From NCBI RefSeq assembly GCF_039542385.1, contig NZ_BAABIA010000001.1:682001-746000 (forward strand): a stretch of DNA of 64,000 bases, in the 5' to 3' direction. This document shows positions 20,205 through 29,409 of the stretch, piece after piece (position 1 is the stretch's first letter; each line of letters starts with the position of its first letter). The position numbers and the translations under genes are program-made. This DNA is from Prosthecobacter algae. Its GTDB lineage: Bacteria > Verrucomicrobiota > Verrucomicrobiia > Verrucomicrobiales > Verrucomicrobiaceae. Under the pieces are notes generated by a model. It was not told where the DNA came from. It did not search any database and saw nothing but the letters and a program-made list of their open reading frames with translations.

Positions 20205-21242
20205 CTACTTCTTCTTCTGGTCCTTCACGCATTCCCCATCCTGCGGCACGGCGCTACCCACTTGGTCCACAGGGTGATTGAAGAGGTACTTCCACACGTC
20301 TTCATGCAGGAGCTTGCCGTCCGGTCCTTTGGCGGCGGCACCGCCGGGGGTGACGGAGCTGTGGGCGCGTTTGGCATCGCCTTTGACGTCGAAATTCGTG
20401 ATCAAGCGGCGGCTGTTGGCATAGGGAGGAGCGCTGATGTCCACATCCACCAAGGGGCCGAACTGATGCAGGCCCATCATCTCCCAGGAGCGGCAATAGT
20501 GGTCATCCGTCCAGCCGCCATCCAGCACGTGGCTGAATCCGAAGTAACGATTCGCCGGTGTGGCGGATGGGTATCCCTGCCATTCGTCCAGATTATCGCG
20601 CGGCCCGCAGAAGCACACCACACGATCCACTTTCTGCTGCTTGGCAAAACGAGCGGCACTGGTGGCTCCGTGAGAGGCCCCAGAGACGATCACTTTATCC
20701 CAGTCGAGACCGTCGCCTTTGGCATTGAGAAACTGTTCCCACTTGCCCTGGGGATTCTCTTTGGCCAGCCATTTCACAAACTGAAAAGAGCGCTCCATCA
20801 TGCCATCCTGAGGCTCAATGGTGGCGAGGTCCGTGTGGTCCTGGCCCGTGGTGGCTTCCAGGCGCATGTTGCCCAGGCTTTTGCCATCGTCACGGCGGGC
20901 CGCCGGAATGAGGCCAAACCACTTGTTGGCGTAATGCACCTGGATGGCGTGCAGGCCGTAGCTGTTCACACGCTCGAACAGCGGGCCGCTGTAGCCCATG
21001 AGCCAGATCACCAGCTTGCCCTGCGGTTTCACCCGGGTGTCCACATTGGCATGCTGCAGGTCCTGCGGTTTGCCTTTTTTGTCCGTGAAGACGAAGTCAA
21101 TGGCCGGGTATTCCTTGGCCCGTGGATCAATCTCACTGGCCCGTTTGGTGATGTCGTAACGCTGAGGCTTGGGATCATCGAAAGCAGGCGCGGCGGCATA
21201 GGCCGTCAGGGTGAGCAGAGGCAGGAACAGGAGGAATTTCAT
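20205..21242 (-). CDS. Secreted alpha/beta-hydrolase-like protein of unknown substrate
   Basis: The ATG at 21242 gives 345 residues with a signal peptide (MKFLLFLPLLTLTAYAAA). A nucleophile-elbow-like motif VSGASHGATSAARFAKQ lies near residue 190, preceded by LVIWLMGYSGP, and a later Asp/His region (FSHVLDGGWTDDHYCRSWEMMG) could complete a catalytic triad. It resembles the BPSS1187-type family found in Verrucomicrobia and Burkholderia; that family name is from memory and tentative. The gene is downstream of the PVC-type dehydrogenase on the same strand, but a strong terminator sits between them. Confidence 0.6.
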   Translation of the reverse strand: MKFLLFLPLLTLTAYAAAPAFDDPKPQRYDITKRASEIDPRAKEYPAIDFVFTDKKGKPQDLQHANVDTRVKPQGKLVIWLMGYSGPLFERVNSYGLHAIQVHYANKWFGLIPAARRDDGKSLGNMRLEATTGQDHTDLATIEPQDGMMERSFQFVKWLAKENPQGKWEQFLNAKGDGLDWDKVIVSGASHGATSAARFAKQQKVDRVVCFCGPRDNLDEWQGYPSATPANRYFGFSHVLDGGWTDDHYCRSWEMMGLHQFGPLVDVDISAPPYANSRRLITNFDVKGDAKRAHSSVTPGGAAAKGPDGKLLHEDVWKYLFNHPVDQVGSAVPQDGECVKDQKKK

Positions 21243-21261
21243 GGTGAAAAAAGCGGGCGGT

Positions 21262-21297
21262 AAAAAAGGTGCCGCATCCCCAATGGGAATGCGGCAC
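21262..21297 (-). terminator. Rho-independent terminator of the PVC-type dehydrogenase gene
   Basis: On the minus strand a near-perfect 12-bp stem (GTGCCGCAT..CCC/GGG.ATGCGGCAC) with a short ATTG loop is followed by CTTTTTT. It lies between the stop at 21325 and the start at 21242 of the next gene. Confidence 0.85.
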
Positions 21298-21324
21298 GCA
21301 CCAAACATCAACGCAAAGGCAAGG

Positions 21325-23871
21325 CTATTTCTTCGGCGGATTCAGTTCTTCCGCCGTCCACATGCCCACGCGGTCCTTGAACTGGGCGCGCAGTTTGGCC
21401 ACGTCCTTAGGTTCCACAGGTGAGGCATTGTGCTCCCACTCGCGGCGCAGGTAGGTCAGCACGCTGGAGACATCTTCATCCGTGAGATGGGGTAGGGGTG
21501 GCATGGCCAGGTTCCACGTGCGGCCACTCACCTTCACCGGACCAGCGAGGCCGTGCAGCACGATGCGGGCGGCTACATCGGGCTTGCCCAGCACCCACTC
21601 GCTATCCACCAGCGGCGGGGCCAGACCGTCCAGGCCAAAACCGTGGGCCTGATGGCAGGCGGCGCAGAGGCCCGCGTAGATGACTTTGCCCTTTTCAAAA
21701 CGAGCCTGCTGATCTGCTGTCAGAGGGACGATCTTTGGCGGAGGTGGCGCGCCGGGTTTGCCCACCCAGGCGAGGCGGGAGGTGATGCTGGCAAACTGGG
21801 CTGCAGCCGTTTTGGCCGTGACGGATTTCTTCAGCACGGCCAGAGATTCCGGCTCTTTTTCCAGCCAGAGCAGTTTGGGTTTCGGCGCAGATTTGCTATT
21901 GCCACCGCTGGGATTGGCCAGGCCCTTGATCAACGCTGCCTGCACCGCACTGCCTTTGGGTTGGCTGGCGGCCAGTGTCAGTGTTTCTTCAAAGGGCTGC
22001 GCTTTTCCGGCCATGGCGATGAAGCTGCCCAGCATTTCCAGAGTGGGGGAAATACTGGCTTTGTTATCAGCGGTGGCCTGCTGGGCGACCAGTTTGGCAA
22101 AGGCATCTTCACGGCCTCGCAGGCCGGTCATGGCACCTTCGCGGACCAGCAGATTTTCACCCGCACCTGCGGCCAGCAGTTTGGCCAACGCGGCATCGGC
22201 ATCGGGCAGGTTGAAGGAGGAAAGCTTGATGGCAAGCTGTGCGCGCACCAGCGTATCCGTCTCGGTCGTCATGGCCAGAACCTCGGGAGCGAGATCGCGA
22301 CCAGCCAGGCGCACCGCCGTGGCTTTCAGGGTGGTGTCTTTATCCTTCAGCGTCGTACGCAGCAGGTCAGGCGTCAGCAGGCCCAGGCCATCCAGCGTCC
22401 AGAGGGCATGCAGGCGCGCCAGGGGATTGGCGGTGGGCGATTGCACCAGCTCAGTGAGGGCGGGACCGGCCTTGACATCGGCGGACTCGACGAGCAGCCG
22501 CTGGGCGGTATCACGCACCCATCCATTCGGGTGACTCAGGCTGGCGATACGCTCCGCTGTGGTTGCTGGGATCTTCACGGCCTTCACCGTTTTATCTTTG
22601 ATCGGCACGATGCGCCAGATGCGACCCTGATCGAAAGGACGGTCCAGTTTGCGGGCTTCGATGTTTGCGACAAGGTAGTGGGTGAGGAAGCTGCTGTGCT
22701 GGATGATGCCACGATACATGTCCACCACGTAAACCGCACCATCCGGTGCATTGGTTGCCTGCACTGGGCGGAAGCGTTCGTCGGTCGAAGTCAGGAATTC
22801 CTTGTTTTCGGTGGCGTTGACGCCGGTCACCACGCCGTCTTTTTCCGTGACGATCATTCGCTTCATGAGGTTCGCCGAAGGCTCAGGAATGAAGGCATTG
22901 CCGTAATGCGAGGCCGGGAAGGCATCGCCACGGTAAATCAGCGCACCACAGGTAGCGGTGGCCTTGGTCAGGGTGCCATCGGCACGCAGGGACTTGGGAT
23001 CGTAGCCCCGGTTCACGCCCGGTGTCGGGTGGGTGGGCCACACCGTTTGATCGGTGACCACCTTGGCATTCACGCTAGCGGCATTGCGCAGCAGCGGGTT
23101 GCGGGAAAAGGCCTCCGTGGGCAGCAGATCGCAGCGCAGGAGGTCGGAATTGTAGTTGAAATACAGGCGGCCCTTGTCGTCCTGGCACAGGCCATACTGG
23201 CCGCGGCCCAGACCGGTGTCCTTCTGCCACACGCCGCCGCGCAGGCGGAATCGGCTGCTGTAGCCCGCGCTCCAGATGGCGTTGTCCATGGCCCAGGTGG
23301 GGGTGTTGGCCATGTGCTCGGGCTGGCCTCCAGCGGTGCCGTAATCTGTGGCCACGATGTCTTTCACGTCAGCCTTGCCATCGCCATCCGTGTCCTTGCA
23401 GAAGTAAAGGTTAGGCGGGGCCGCCACCAGCGCGCCGCCATTCACCGCCATGACGGAGCGGGGCATCACCAGCTCATCCACAAAAACACTGGCCTTGTCC
23501 ATGCGGCCATCGCCATCGGTGTCTTCCAGCAGCTTGATGCGGCCCGTCGGTTCGTTCTCTGTCGTGCCTTCCACATCGCGCATGTATCCACGCATCTCCA
23601 CCACATACAGTCGGCCCTGGTCGTCAAAGCTGATGGCGATGGGTGCTTCCACCATGGGTTCAGCGGCCACCAGTTCGATCCGAAATCCTTCTTCGATCTT
23701 GAAGACCTTGAGCGCTTCCTCAGGAGAAAGCGGAGGTGGCGGCGGCAGGTTGAACTTGATTTCAACTTTCGCGGGACCGGCGTTTTTCGTGTGCAAAGCC
23801 AGAGCAGGCAGGCCGAGAAGGCCCACCGCAGCAAGGGCCATCGTGGATTTTTTCAGGGATGGGGGTGGCAT
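21325..23871 (-). CDS. PVC-type heme-binding membrane-bound dehydrogenase
   Basis: The 848-residue protein from the ATG at 23871 has a signal/anchor helix (MALAAVGLLGLPALAL) and a six-bladed propeller-like dehydrogenase domain with FRIELVAAEPMVEAPIAISF, GRLYVVEMRGYM, LLEDTDGDGRMDKASVF and GAVYVVDMYRGIIQH. A helical HEAT-like region follows (about residues 470-690). The C-terminal cytochrome c domain has the heme motif CAACH and a distal methionine in LAMPPLPHLTDEDV. This architecture is characteristic of Planctomycetes, Verrucomicrobia and Chlamydiae relatives. The substrate is unknown; a periplasmic electron-transfer role is inferred. The calcium-like DTDGDG loops occur twice. Confidence 0.9.
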   Translation of the reverse strand: MPPPSLKKSTMALAAVGLLGLPALALHTKNAGPAKVEIKFNLPPPPPLSPEEALKVFKIEEGFRIELVAAEPMVEAPIAISFDDQGRLYVVEMRGYMRDVEGTTENEPTGRIKLLEDTDGDGRMDKASVFVDELVMPRSVMAVNGGALVAAPPNLYFCKDTDGDGKADVKDIVATDYGTAGGQPEHMANTPTWAMDNAIWSAGYSSRFRLRGGVWQKDTGLGRGQYGLCQDDKGRLYFNYNSDLLRCDLLPTEAFSRNPLLRNAASVNAKVVTDQTVWPTHPTPGVNRGYDPKSLRADGTLTKATATCGALIYRGDAFPASHYGNAFIPEPSANLMKRMIVTEKDGVVTGVNATENKEFLTSTDERFRPVQATNAPDGAVYVVDMYRGIIQHSSFLTHYLVANIEARKLDRPFDQGRIWRIVPIKDKTVKAVKIPATTAERIASLSHPNGWVRDTAQRLLVESADVKAGPALTELVQSPTANPLARLHALWTLDGLGLLTPDLLRTTLKDKDTTLKATAVRLAGRDLAPEVLAMTTETDTLVRAQLAIKLSSFNLPDADAALAKLLAAGAGENLLVREGAMTGLRGREDAFAKLVAQQATADNKASISPTLEMLGSFIAMAGKAQPFEETLTLAASQPKGSAVQAALIKGLANPSGGNSKSAPKPKLLWLEKEPESLAVLKKSVTAKTAAAQFASITSRLAWVGKPGAPPPPKIVPLTADQQARFEKGKVIYAGLCAACHQAHGFGLDGLAPPLVDSEWVLGKPDVAARIVLHGLAGPVKVSGRTWNLAMPPLPHLTDEDVSSVLTYLRREWEHNASPVEPKDVAKLRAQFKDRVGMWTAEELNPPKK

Positions 23872-23969
23872 GGGGGGAATGGAAATTAACGCAGAAAGGT
23901 GACCATTTTCGCAAGGACTTCGCACCTTTCTGGACTGTGTAGGCATCTTTTCGTGCCTCACGAACAGCT

Positions 23970-24812
23970 TCAGGACTCGAATCGGCGGCCGGCAGGATAC
24001 GAACCCACACTGCGGATCACGGCACCATCTGCCCGTGTCTGTTCCAGCGCCGCCTGCACCGTGGATTCAGCGGGAGAACCTTCGATCTCGATGTAAAAAC
24101 GGTACTTGTTAGGCTGGCCACGGATGGGGCGGGACTCCAGCCGCTTCATGTTGATGGCGCTGTTGCTCAGCGGAGTGAGGAAGCGGCACAGGCTGCCAGC
24201 ACGGTCAGGCAGTTCCACCACCAGCGCGGTGCGATTGTTGTCTGTGGAAGCAGCATTGGCCTTGTGGCCTAACAGGAAGAATTGTGTGATGTTCGGCACC
24301 TCCCCGGCAATCGGGAAATGCAGGATGTCCAGCGCGTGGCGCTCCGCATTCTGGCGGGGGCCGATGGCGGCGGCGCATTCCAGCGTGGCTGCCTTTTCCG
24401 CCGCCTTCGCTGTGCTGGCCTCGACGACGCGCTTCGCGTCGGGGTAATTGGCCTTCAGCCATTCATCGCCATGAAAGAAGGGCATGGCGTGGGAATGGAT
24501 GGTTTTCACCTCCACACCTTTTCGGCCCAGCAGTGCCAGCTTCACATCCAGGGTCAGTTCCTCCAGGATGTTCAGGCCGCAGCGCTCATCCACTAGGCGG
24601 TCCACCGTATCAATGATGAAGCCGCCGGAGGAGTTCTCAATCGGGACGATGCCCAGGGCCTCTTCATGACTGCGGATGAAATCAAACACCTCGCCAATGC
24701 TGGCCATGAGCTGCACCTGAGCCGCCGGGAAACGCATCTGCGTGAGCAGGTGTGAAAAGCTGCCTTCGGGGCCCAAGCAGGCCAGGATCTGGGGTGTTGA
24801 TGCGTCTCTCAT
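23970..24812 (-). CDS. pheA: Prephenate dehydratase (PheA, monofunctional)
   Basis: The 280-residue enzyme converts prephenate to phenylpyruvate in phenylalanine synthesis. The catalytic part shows CLGPEGSFSHLLTQ, LGIVPIENSSGGFIIDTVD and VPNITQFFLLG. The C-terminal ACT domain has VVELPDRAGSLCRFLTPLS and INMKRLESRPIRG, with the ESRP phenylalanine-binding motif, so feedback inhibition is expected. The conserved Thr-Arg-Phe motif reads Thr-Gln-Phe here (codon CAA), which is notable because the arginine is thought to contact substrate. There is no chorismate mutase domain. No other aromatic-pathway gene is adjacent. Confidence 0.87.
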   Translation of the reverse strand: MRDASTPQILACLGPEGSFSHLLTQMRFPAAQVQLMASIGEVFDFIRSHEEALGIVPIENSSGGFIIDTVDRLVDERCGLNILEELTLDVKLALLGRKGVEVKTIHSHAMPFFHGDEWLKANYPDAKRVVEASTAKAAEKAATLECAAAIGPRQNAERHALDILHFPIAGEVPNITQFFLLGHKANAASTDNNRTALVVELPDRAGSLCRFLTPLSNSAINMKRLESRPIRGQPNKYRFYIEIEGSPAESTVQAALEQTRADGAVIRSVGSYPAGRRFES

Positions 24813-24856
24813 CCGTGCCGCCCATGCTCTACTGCACAGGCGGCATGGTCAAGAGG

Positions 24857-25534
24857 TCAAGCACCGAGGCTGAGGTATTCGCGCACCGTGTGGTTCATGG
24901 CACGACGGGCGGGGGGGAAGCTCTGCGCCACGTGGGCCAGGGTGTCATCCAGCGCGAATTCCTCCGCCAGTGCATGTTTGCCAGCAGCCTCCAGATGGCT
25001 CACCACCACCTGCTCATAAAATTCAAGATCTGGTGCGCCCCGTCTCGCGGCGCGTCGGCGCAGGAAGTCGGGATACAGGCTGGTCAGCACGAGGAACTGG
25101 TTCGCGCACTGCACATGGATGAAGAACCGTTCGTGGCTGCCTGCACTCTCCAGGGCAGTGATGTAGTCAATGCTGTACAGGCTTTCCAGCTTGCGTTCCG
25201 GCAGGTTTTGCTCCGCCGTGGCAGGCAGGCCAAAGTCCGCACAGACCACGGCGATGTAGTCGGCCACCTCCAGGTCATCCACCCCCACCCGCTTCAGCGT
25301 GTGGCGCACGGTGACATAAAAGAACAGCTCTGGTGAAAGGAAGGCCGCTTGCCGACTAACCAGAAGCGCTTCAAAAAGCTTGGGGTGGTCCAGGATCATG
25401 CGGACGGTGTCCGGATCATCCAGCAGTGAGACGAGGCTCTCTTTCTCTCGCTGAGTGAGCGCTAAAGCATCTCGGATGAACTGCCAATCGGCAGACGTGA
25501 AACGATACCAGCAACCGGGGCGAGGGAACCTCAT
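24857..25534 (-). CDS. Conserved-looking cytoplasmic protein of unknown function
   Basis: The 225-residue protein starts MRFPRPGCWYRFTSADWQFI (an additional ATG lies one codon upstream at 25537). I do not recognise the family. It is mainly alpha-helical by composition, with LSPELFFYVTVRHTLKRVGVDD, DYIAVVCADFGLPA and a C-terminal helix PPARRAMNHTVREYLSLGA. No transmembrane helix or signal peptide is apparent. Its neighbours are prephenate dehydratase downstream (44 bases, same strand) and the betaine-lipid genes upstream, with a 206-base gap. Codon use is like the rest of the window, so it is probably a resident gene. Confidence 0.7.
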   Translation of the reverse strand: MRFPRPGCWYRFTSADWQFIRDALALTQREKESLVSLLDDPDTVRMILDHPKLFEALLVSRQAAFLSPELFFYVTVRHTLKRVGVDDLEVADYIAVVCADFGLPATAEQNLPERKLESLYSIDYITALESAGSHERFFIHVQCANQFLVLTSLYPDFLRRRAARRGAPDLEFYEQVVVSHLEAAGKHALAEEFALDDTLAHVAQSFPPARRAMNHTVREYLSLGA

Positions 25535-25740
25535 CATAATGTTTGGTTTTGGATTCGAGAGACCTTCCAAGCATTGGTCGTGCCAGGAATGTCTATCCTC
25601 TTGGATGGGACTACCTCGAATTTTGTTCGACCCGATTTGAGCCGAACTTAAAATTGATCTCACCAGGACCGTGCGAAGATTCCTTCAAAACCGGTGCTGG
25701 AGCTGCTGACGTGGTGAATACACGCGGAATGCTGCTCTCT

Positions 25741-26376
25741 TTATGTGCTCTTAACCGGGCTGCCGATGTAGAGCAGGTAACGCCAGAGATCGCCGTAACC
25801 CGTGTGAATCTGGCGGGTGAGGGGCTGGAAGTGTTGGTTCAGGCACTCCAATACTTGGCCCTCCATGCGGACATGATTCACGCCCATCCAACGGCGGAAC
25901 CAGCCCCAGCGGCTTTCATGAAAGTCCACCACCGCCACGCTGCCGCGCTCGCTCAGGTCATCACGACAGATTCGTAGCACCTCATCAAAACCCGGATTCA
26001 TCATGGAAAGGGAGTAGCTGAAGACGATGAGGTCAAATTTGGACCCCACGGCCACCGGCGCGTCATAGGCCTGATGCAGGAGACCGACACGGGCTCCGAA
26101 TTCCTTTAGCTTCGGGCGGGCGCGCTCCAGCATGTCCTTGGAAAGGTCCAGGCCGATGATTTGCGCCTTGGGGAAGGCGCGGGCAAGTTCGACAAGGTTC
26201 TTGCCCGTGCCGCAGCCGATTTCCAGAATGCGTTCCGGCATCACCACATGGGCAGCGGCGCGGTGGATCAGCTTGCGGCGGCCAAAGAGAAAGGCCCAGC
26301 GGGTGAGATCGTAGATCTGCGCATGCCAGCGGTAGTAGCTGGTGAGTGACTTTTGGTTAGGGGCGCTGTTGCTCAT
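25741..26376 (-). CDS. btaB: BtaB-like SAM-dependent methyltransferase (betaine lipid synthesis)
   Basis: The 211-residue class I methyltransferase has motif I ILEIGCGTGKNLVELA and an acidic loop IIGLDLSKDML. The N-terminal SYYRWHAQIYDLTRWAFLFG is characteristic of BtaB-type enzymes. BtaB methylates diacylglycerylhomoserine three times to form DGTS, a phosphorus-free betaine lipid. Its start overlaps the stop of the btaA-like gene by four bases (ATGA), which indicates translational coupling and strongly supports the pairing. It is cytoplasmic or peripheral to the inner membrane. The assignment rests on context and the N-terminal pattern, since methyltransferase cores alone are not specific. 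Confidence 0.82.
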   Translation of the reverse strand: MSNSAPNQKSLTSYYRWHAQIYDLTRWAFLFGRRKLIHRAAAHVVMPERILEIGCGTGKNLVELARAFPKAQIIGLDLSKDMLERARPKLKEFGARVGLLHQAYDAPVAVGSKFDLIVFSYSLSMMNPGFDEVLRICRDDLSERGSVAVVDFHESRWGWFRRWMGVNHVRMEGQVLECLNQHFQPLTRQIHTGYGDLWRYLLYIGSPVKST

Positions 26377-27551
26377 GCGATGACGTCTGCCAGAAGGGTG
26401 CAGCCATAGGTGCCGACGCGGTCTTGCAGATGAAGGGAATCTGCGAGGTGTTGGTTCATGCGCAGGCGCTGGAGCGCGAAGCCAGGGATGAAGTCAATGA
26501 CGGGGCTGGCGGAGCGCATGAGGATGCGGGTGCCGGGACGGCTGTTTTCGAGGATGAGCTGCCATTCTTCCTCCAGGGCCTGGGGCTTGTGGGCGGCCAG
26601 CCAGTCCTGATGATCCAGCAGGACATAGTGGGAGTAGGCAGCGGGATGCTCGCGCAGGAAATTCGCCACCGTGCTGCTGTGGGTGGTGATGCGGTCGCTG
26701 AGGGATTGCAGCAGTGGCTGGTGTTCTTCCTTCAGGTAGTTCGGGCAACAGTCGCGGGTGTAGCGTCCGGTGAGGTAGGCACGCCAAAAGTAGTTGTCCT
26801 GAAACGGTACCTCTGTCAGCACATGCGCCATTTTGGACTGGATGAAGCCGGTCAATCCCCCAGGGAACTGGGCCTCAATGAGGCGGATCTGCGCCCTCGG
26901 CACGCCTAGCATGGTCATGGCCATGGGCTGCCGCACCAGCCAGGAAACGAGGCCATTCCAGAGGGCCGGTTTGACCTTTTCATAGAGATGGCGTTGCTCC
27001 TCCAGAGTCTTAGATTGCAGCAGTGCCTCCACATACTCACGCACACGACGGCTGCGCGAAAAGGTCTGGAGGGCGATCCAGGCCATCTGTCCCGCCGTGC
27101 CGCGATAGTAGAAGGAAGGGTTCAGCGGCGTGCTCTGGAAGTAGTAGTGCTTGGACTCCCAGTAGTGGCGGGCGAAAGGGTGTAGATCGCCTTGGAGGGA
27201 GGCGAGCAGTTCTTTGAACTGAGGGTGTGAACCGTGCCCAAAAAGCTGGAAAAGATCGTCAAACTGGCCCCGGCGGATCATGGCGATCTTGAGCTGCAGC
27301 AGGGCGTTTTGGCGCGGGTTCATGTCCACGGCATGAATCTCGGCCGGGGTGTCCAGCAGGTAGTCCAGCGCATTGCAGCCCGCGCTGGTGATCATGACGG
27401 CACGGCTGTCTGCCCGTAGGTCCAGCATTTCACGGTCTAGCCGAGGATCTTCCCAGCAGGTGTTGTAAACCAAGTTGCCGCCATGGACCCGGTTGAAGAT
27501 GGCGTCGTGGGCTCGTTGCGCGAGTGGATGAGAGGAGGTGCGTGCGACCAT
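26373..27551 (-). CDS. btaA: BtaA-like SAM:diacylglycerol 3-amino-3-carboxypropyltransferase (DUF3419)
   Basis: BtaA moves the aminocarboxypropyl group of S-adenosylmethionine onto diacylglycerol, the first step of DGTS betaine-lipid synthesis. The DUF3419 signature is clear: NLVYNTCWEDPRLDREML near residue 27, then VMITSAGCNALDYLLDTP, IHAVDMNPRQNALLQLK, and FQDNYFWRAYLTGRY later, with a C-terminal DHQDWLAAHKP. The length (392 residues from the ATG at 27551; an upstream ATG at 27563 is also possible) is normal. It is followed by a coupled BtaB. In alphaproteobacteria these genes are induced by phosphate starvation; no Pho box was identified here. An ABC1-type kinase lies upstream, 73 bases away. 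Confidence 0.87.
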   Translation of the reverse strand: MVARTSSHPLAQRAHDAIFNRVHGGNLVYNTCWEDPRLDREMLDLRADSRAVMITSAGCNALDYLLDTPAEIHAVDMNPRQNALLQLKIAMIRRGQFDDLFQLFGHGSHPQFKELLASLQGDLHPFARHYWESKHYYFQSTPLNPSFYYRGTAGQMAWIALQTFSRSRRVREYVEALLQSKTLEEQRHLYEKVKPALWNGLVSWLVRQPMAMTMLGVPRAQIRLIEAQFPGGLTGFIQSKMAHVLTEVPFQDNYFWRAYLTGRYTRDCCPNYLKEEHQPLLQSLSDRITTHSSTVANFLREHPAAYSHYVLLDHQDWLAAHKPQALEEEWQLILENSRPGTRILMRSASPVIDFIPGFALQRLRMNQHLADSLHLQDRVGTYGCTLLADVIA

Positions 27552-27624
27552 GGGGCCGCACAAAGAGCCTGAATGAGGCGGCTTGGCAGGCGGCTTCGTG
27601 CAACGAATTCGTCAGAGGGGCGGA

Positions 27625-29289
27625 TCAGTCCCTGGAATCAATGTTGCCGGATTTGCGGATGGCACGCAGGAGACGCCAGCCAAGGTAAAGGCTGATCATG
27701 TAACCCAGGGCACCAAAGACGGAAACACCCCAGAGAAGAGGTTGGGCACCGCTGCTCCAAAGCTGGGAAGAGCCCAGAAAAATGGCGGCAGTGAGTACTC
27801 CCAGAACGAGGCGGTTGATGATGGGATCCAGGTGACGGTGATCCAGATGGACAGTGAGGGTGCCATCCCGAAAGCGGGCCAGTAGATCCGTGAGATCTCG
27901 TGGCAGGGCACTGAGCAGGCGGTCCCAGTCACGGTAGGTGCGGCGGGCGCGCCTAACTAAACGTGTAGGGGAAAGGCGGCGCAGGACCATGCGCTGGCAA
28001 AAGGGCTGCATCAGCTCGGCCAGGCTGACTTCCGGGCTGAATCGGCGACTGGTACCTTCGAGGACGATGAGCGTCTTTAGCAGCACGGCCAGTGGCGGTG
28101 GCAGGGTGATGTGATAGCGGCGGATGATCTCAATCAGCGATGTCAGCGCGTGGCCGACATTGATGTCGCTGAGCGGGTGGCCCACGAAATCGGCCATGAA
28201 TTCATCCAGATCAGCTCGCAGGCGCTCGCGATTAAAGTCAGGCGGCACGGCACCCAAACGCAGCACCTGCTCCGTGACTTGAGTGGAATCGTTTTCGACG
28301 ATGGCGAGCAGCAGGGCCTCCACCTCATCACGCAGTTCATCATCAATGCGGCCCACCTGGCCGCAGTCAATCACCCCAACGACGCAGCCGGGCAGCAGCA
28401 TGAGGTTTCCGGGATGCGGATCAGCATGGTAGAAGCCGTCCCGGAAGACCATCTCGAGGTACATGTTGGCCCCACGCCGAGCGAACTCAGCCAAGTTTTC
28501 GCCGGAGGCGCGCAAAGCTCCGATGTCCGTGCCAGGCAGGCCTTGCAGCCGCTCCATGGTGATGATCTGGCTGGAGCAAAGATCCGCATAGACAGCCGGG
28601 ATGCGGACATTGGGTTCATCGGCAAAGTTGCGCGTGAACTCTTCAATGTTTCGCTTCTCATAGGTGAAGTCCATCTCGCGCAGCAGGGCCTTGCGAAACT
28701 GGCGCACGATGGCCACGGGCTGATACGGGCGCAGGGCAGGAGAATGTTTTTCCAGCAGCTCGGCCATGGCCTGGACGATCTCCAGGTCCGTGGTACTTTT
28801 TGCCTCGATGCCCCCTCGGCGGATCTTCACCACCACGTGCTCACCCGTGTGCAGGCGGGCCTTGTAAACTTGGGCAATGGAGGCGGCAGCCAACGGCGTG
28901 TCATCAAATTCCGCAAACAGCTCTTCGGCAGGCTGGCCGAGGTCCTCCAGCAAAATGGCGCGGGCAGATTCGACGGGCTCGGCTGGGACATTGGATTGCA
29001 GCTCGGCCAGTTCCGCCGCCATCTCGGCACCCACAAGGTCGGGGCGGGTGCTGAGCATCTGGCCCAGCTTGATGAAGGTGGTGCCCAGCTCCGTCATGGC
29101 CATGCGCACGCGGGCAGGGGTGGTGAGATCCGACAGCACCTGGCCATCGGCGCTACGCAGGCGGTTGTTCAGCCACGGGTAGTCAAAGCCGCCGAAGAGA
29201 TCCGCCAGACCGTATTTGCCCAGGACGGCGGCGATTTCGCCCAGCCGTTTCGCGTGGCGTTCCAGTCGGGCCAGTGGTTCGATCTTCAT
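27625..29289 (-). CDS. ABC1/UbiB-family atypical kinase
   Basis: The 554-residue protein has the family KxGQ motif (TTFIKLGQMLSTRPDL), the alanine-rich loop TPLAAASIAQVYKARL that replaces the usual glycine-rich loop, and the catalytic/metal motifs FYHADPHPGNLML and GVIDCGQVGRI. Two hydrophobic helices lie at the C-terminus (VLGVLTAAIFLGSSQLW and LLWGVSVFGALGYMISLYLG), which anchor it to the membrane. Members act in ubiquinone or menaquinone synthesis and lipid homeostasis. The adjacent betaine-lipid genes run in the same direction, making a lipid-related role plausible but unproven. Confidence 0.88.
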   Translation of the reverse strand: MKIEPLARLERHAKRLGEIAAVLGKYGLADLFGGFDYPWLNNRLRSADGQVLSDLTTPARVRMAMTELGTTFIKLGQMLSTRPDLVGAEMAAELAELQSNVPAEPVESARAILLEDLGQPAEELFAEFDDTPLAAASIAQVYKARLHTGEHVVVKIRRGGIEAKSTTDLEIVQAMAELLEKHSPALRPYQPVAIVRQFRKALLREMDFTYEKRNIEEFTRNFADEPNVRIPAVYADLCSSQIITMERLQGLPGTDIGALRASGENLAEFARRGANMYLEMVFRDGFYHADPHPGNLMLLPGCVVGVIDCGQVGRIDDELRDEVEALLLAIVENDSTQVTEQVLRLGAVPPDFNRERLRADLDEFMADFVGHPLSDINVGHALTSLIEIIRRYHITLPPPLAVLLKTLIVLEGTSRRFSPEVSLAELMQPFCQRMVLRRLSPTRLVRRARRTYRDWDRLLSALPRDLTDLLARFRDGTLTVHLDHRHLDPIINRLVLGVLTAAIFLGSSQLWSSGAQPLLWGVSVFGALGYMISLYLGWRLLRAIRKSGNIDSRD

Positions 29290-29409
29290 TGGGAGTAATG
29301 TAGCCAGTCAGGGGAAGTTCCAAGAGATTCGTGCAGAAGGGCAGGGGTGAAGGTGGCAAAGCTGCGGTCCTCACTGGACAGCGGGCGCAAATGATCCACC
29401 TGTCTGTCT

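Noticed and set aside
20037..21263. Plus-strand open frame of 408 codons running from the repeat unit through the hydrolase-like gene
   Set aside because: It begins inside the REP-like repeat and is antisense to a gene with a signal peptide and a GASHG motif.
21553..23889. Plus-strand open frame of 778 codons opposite the PVC-type dehydrogenase
   Set aside because: The minus strand carries the full dehydrogenase with signal, calcium-type loops and CAACH. The plus frame is compositionally odd (rich in H, R, G, Q) and lacks any domain.
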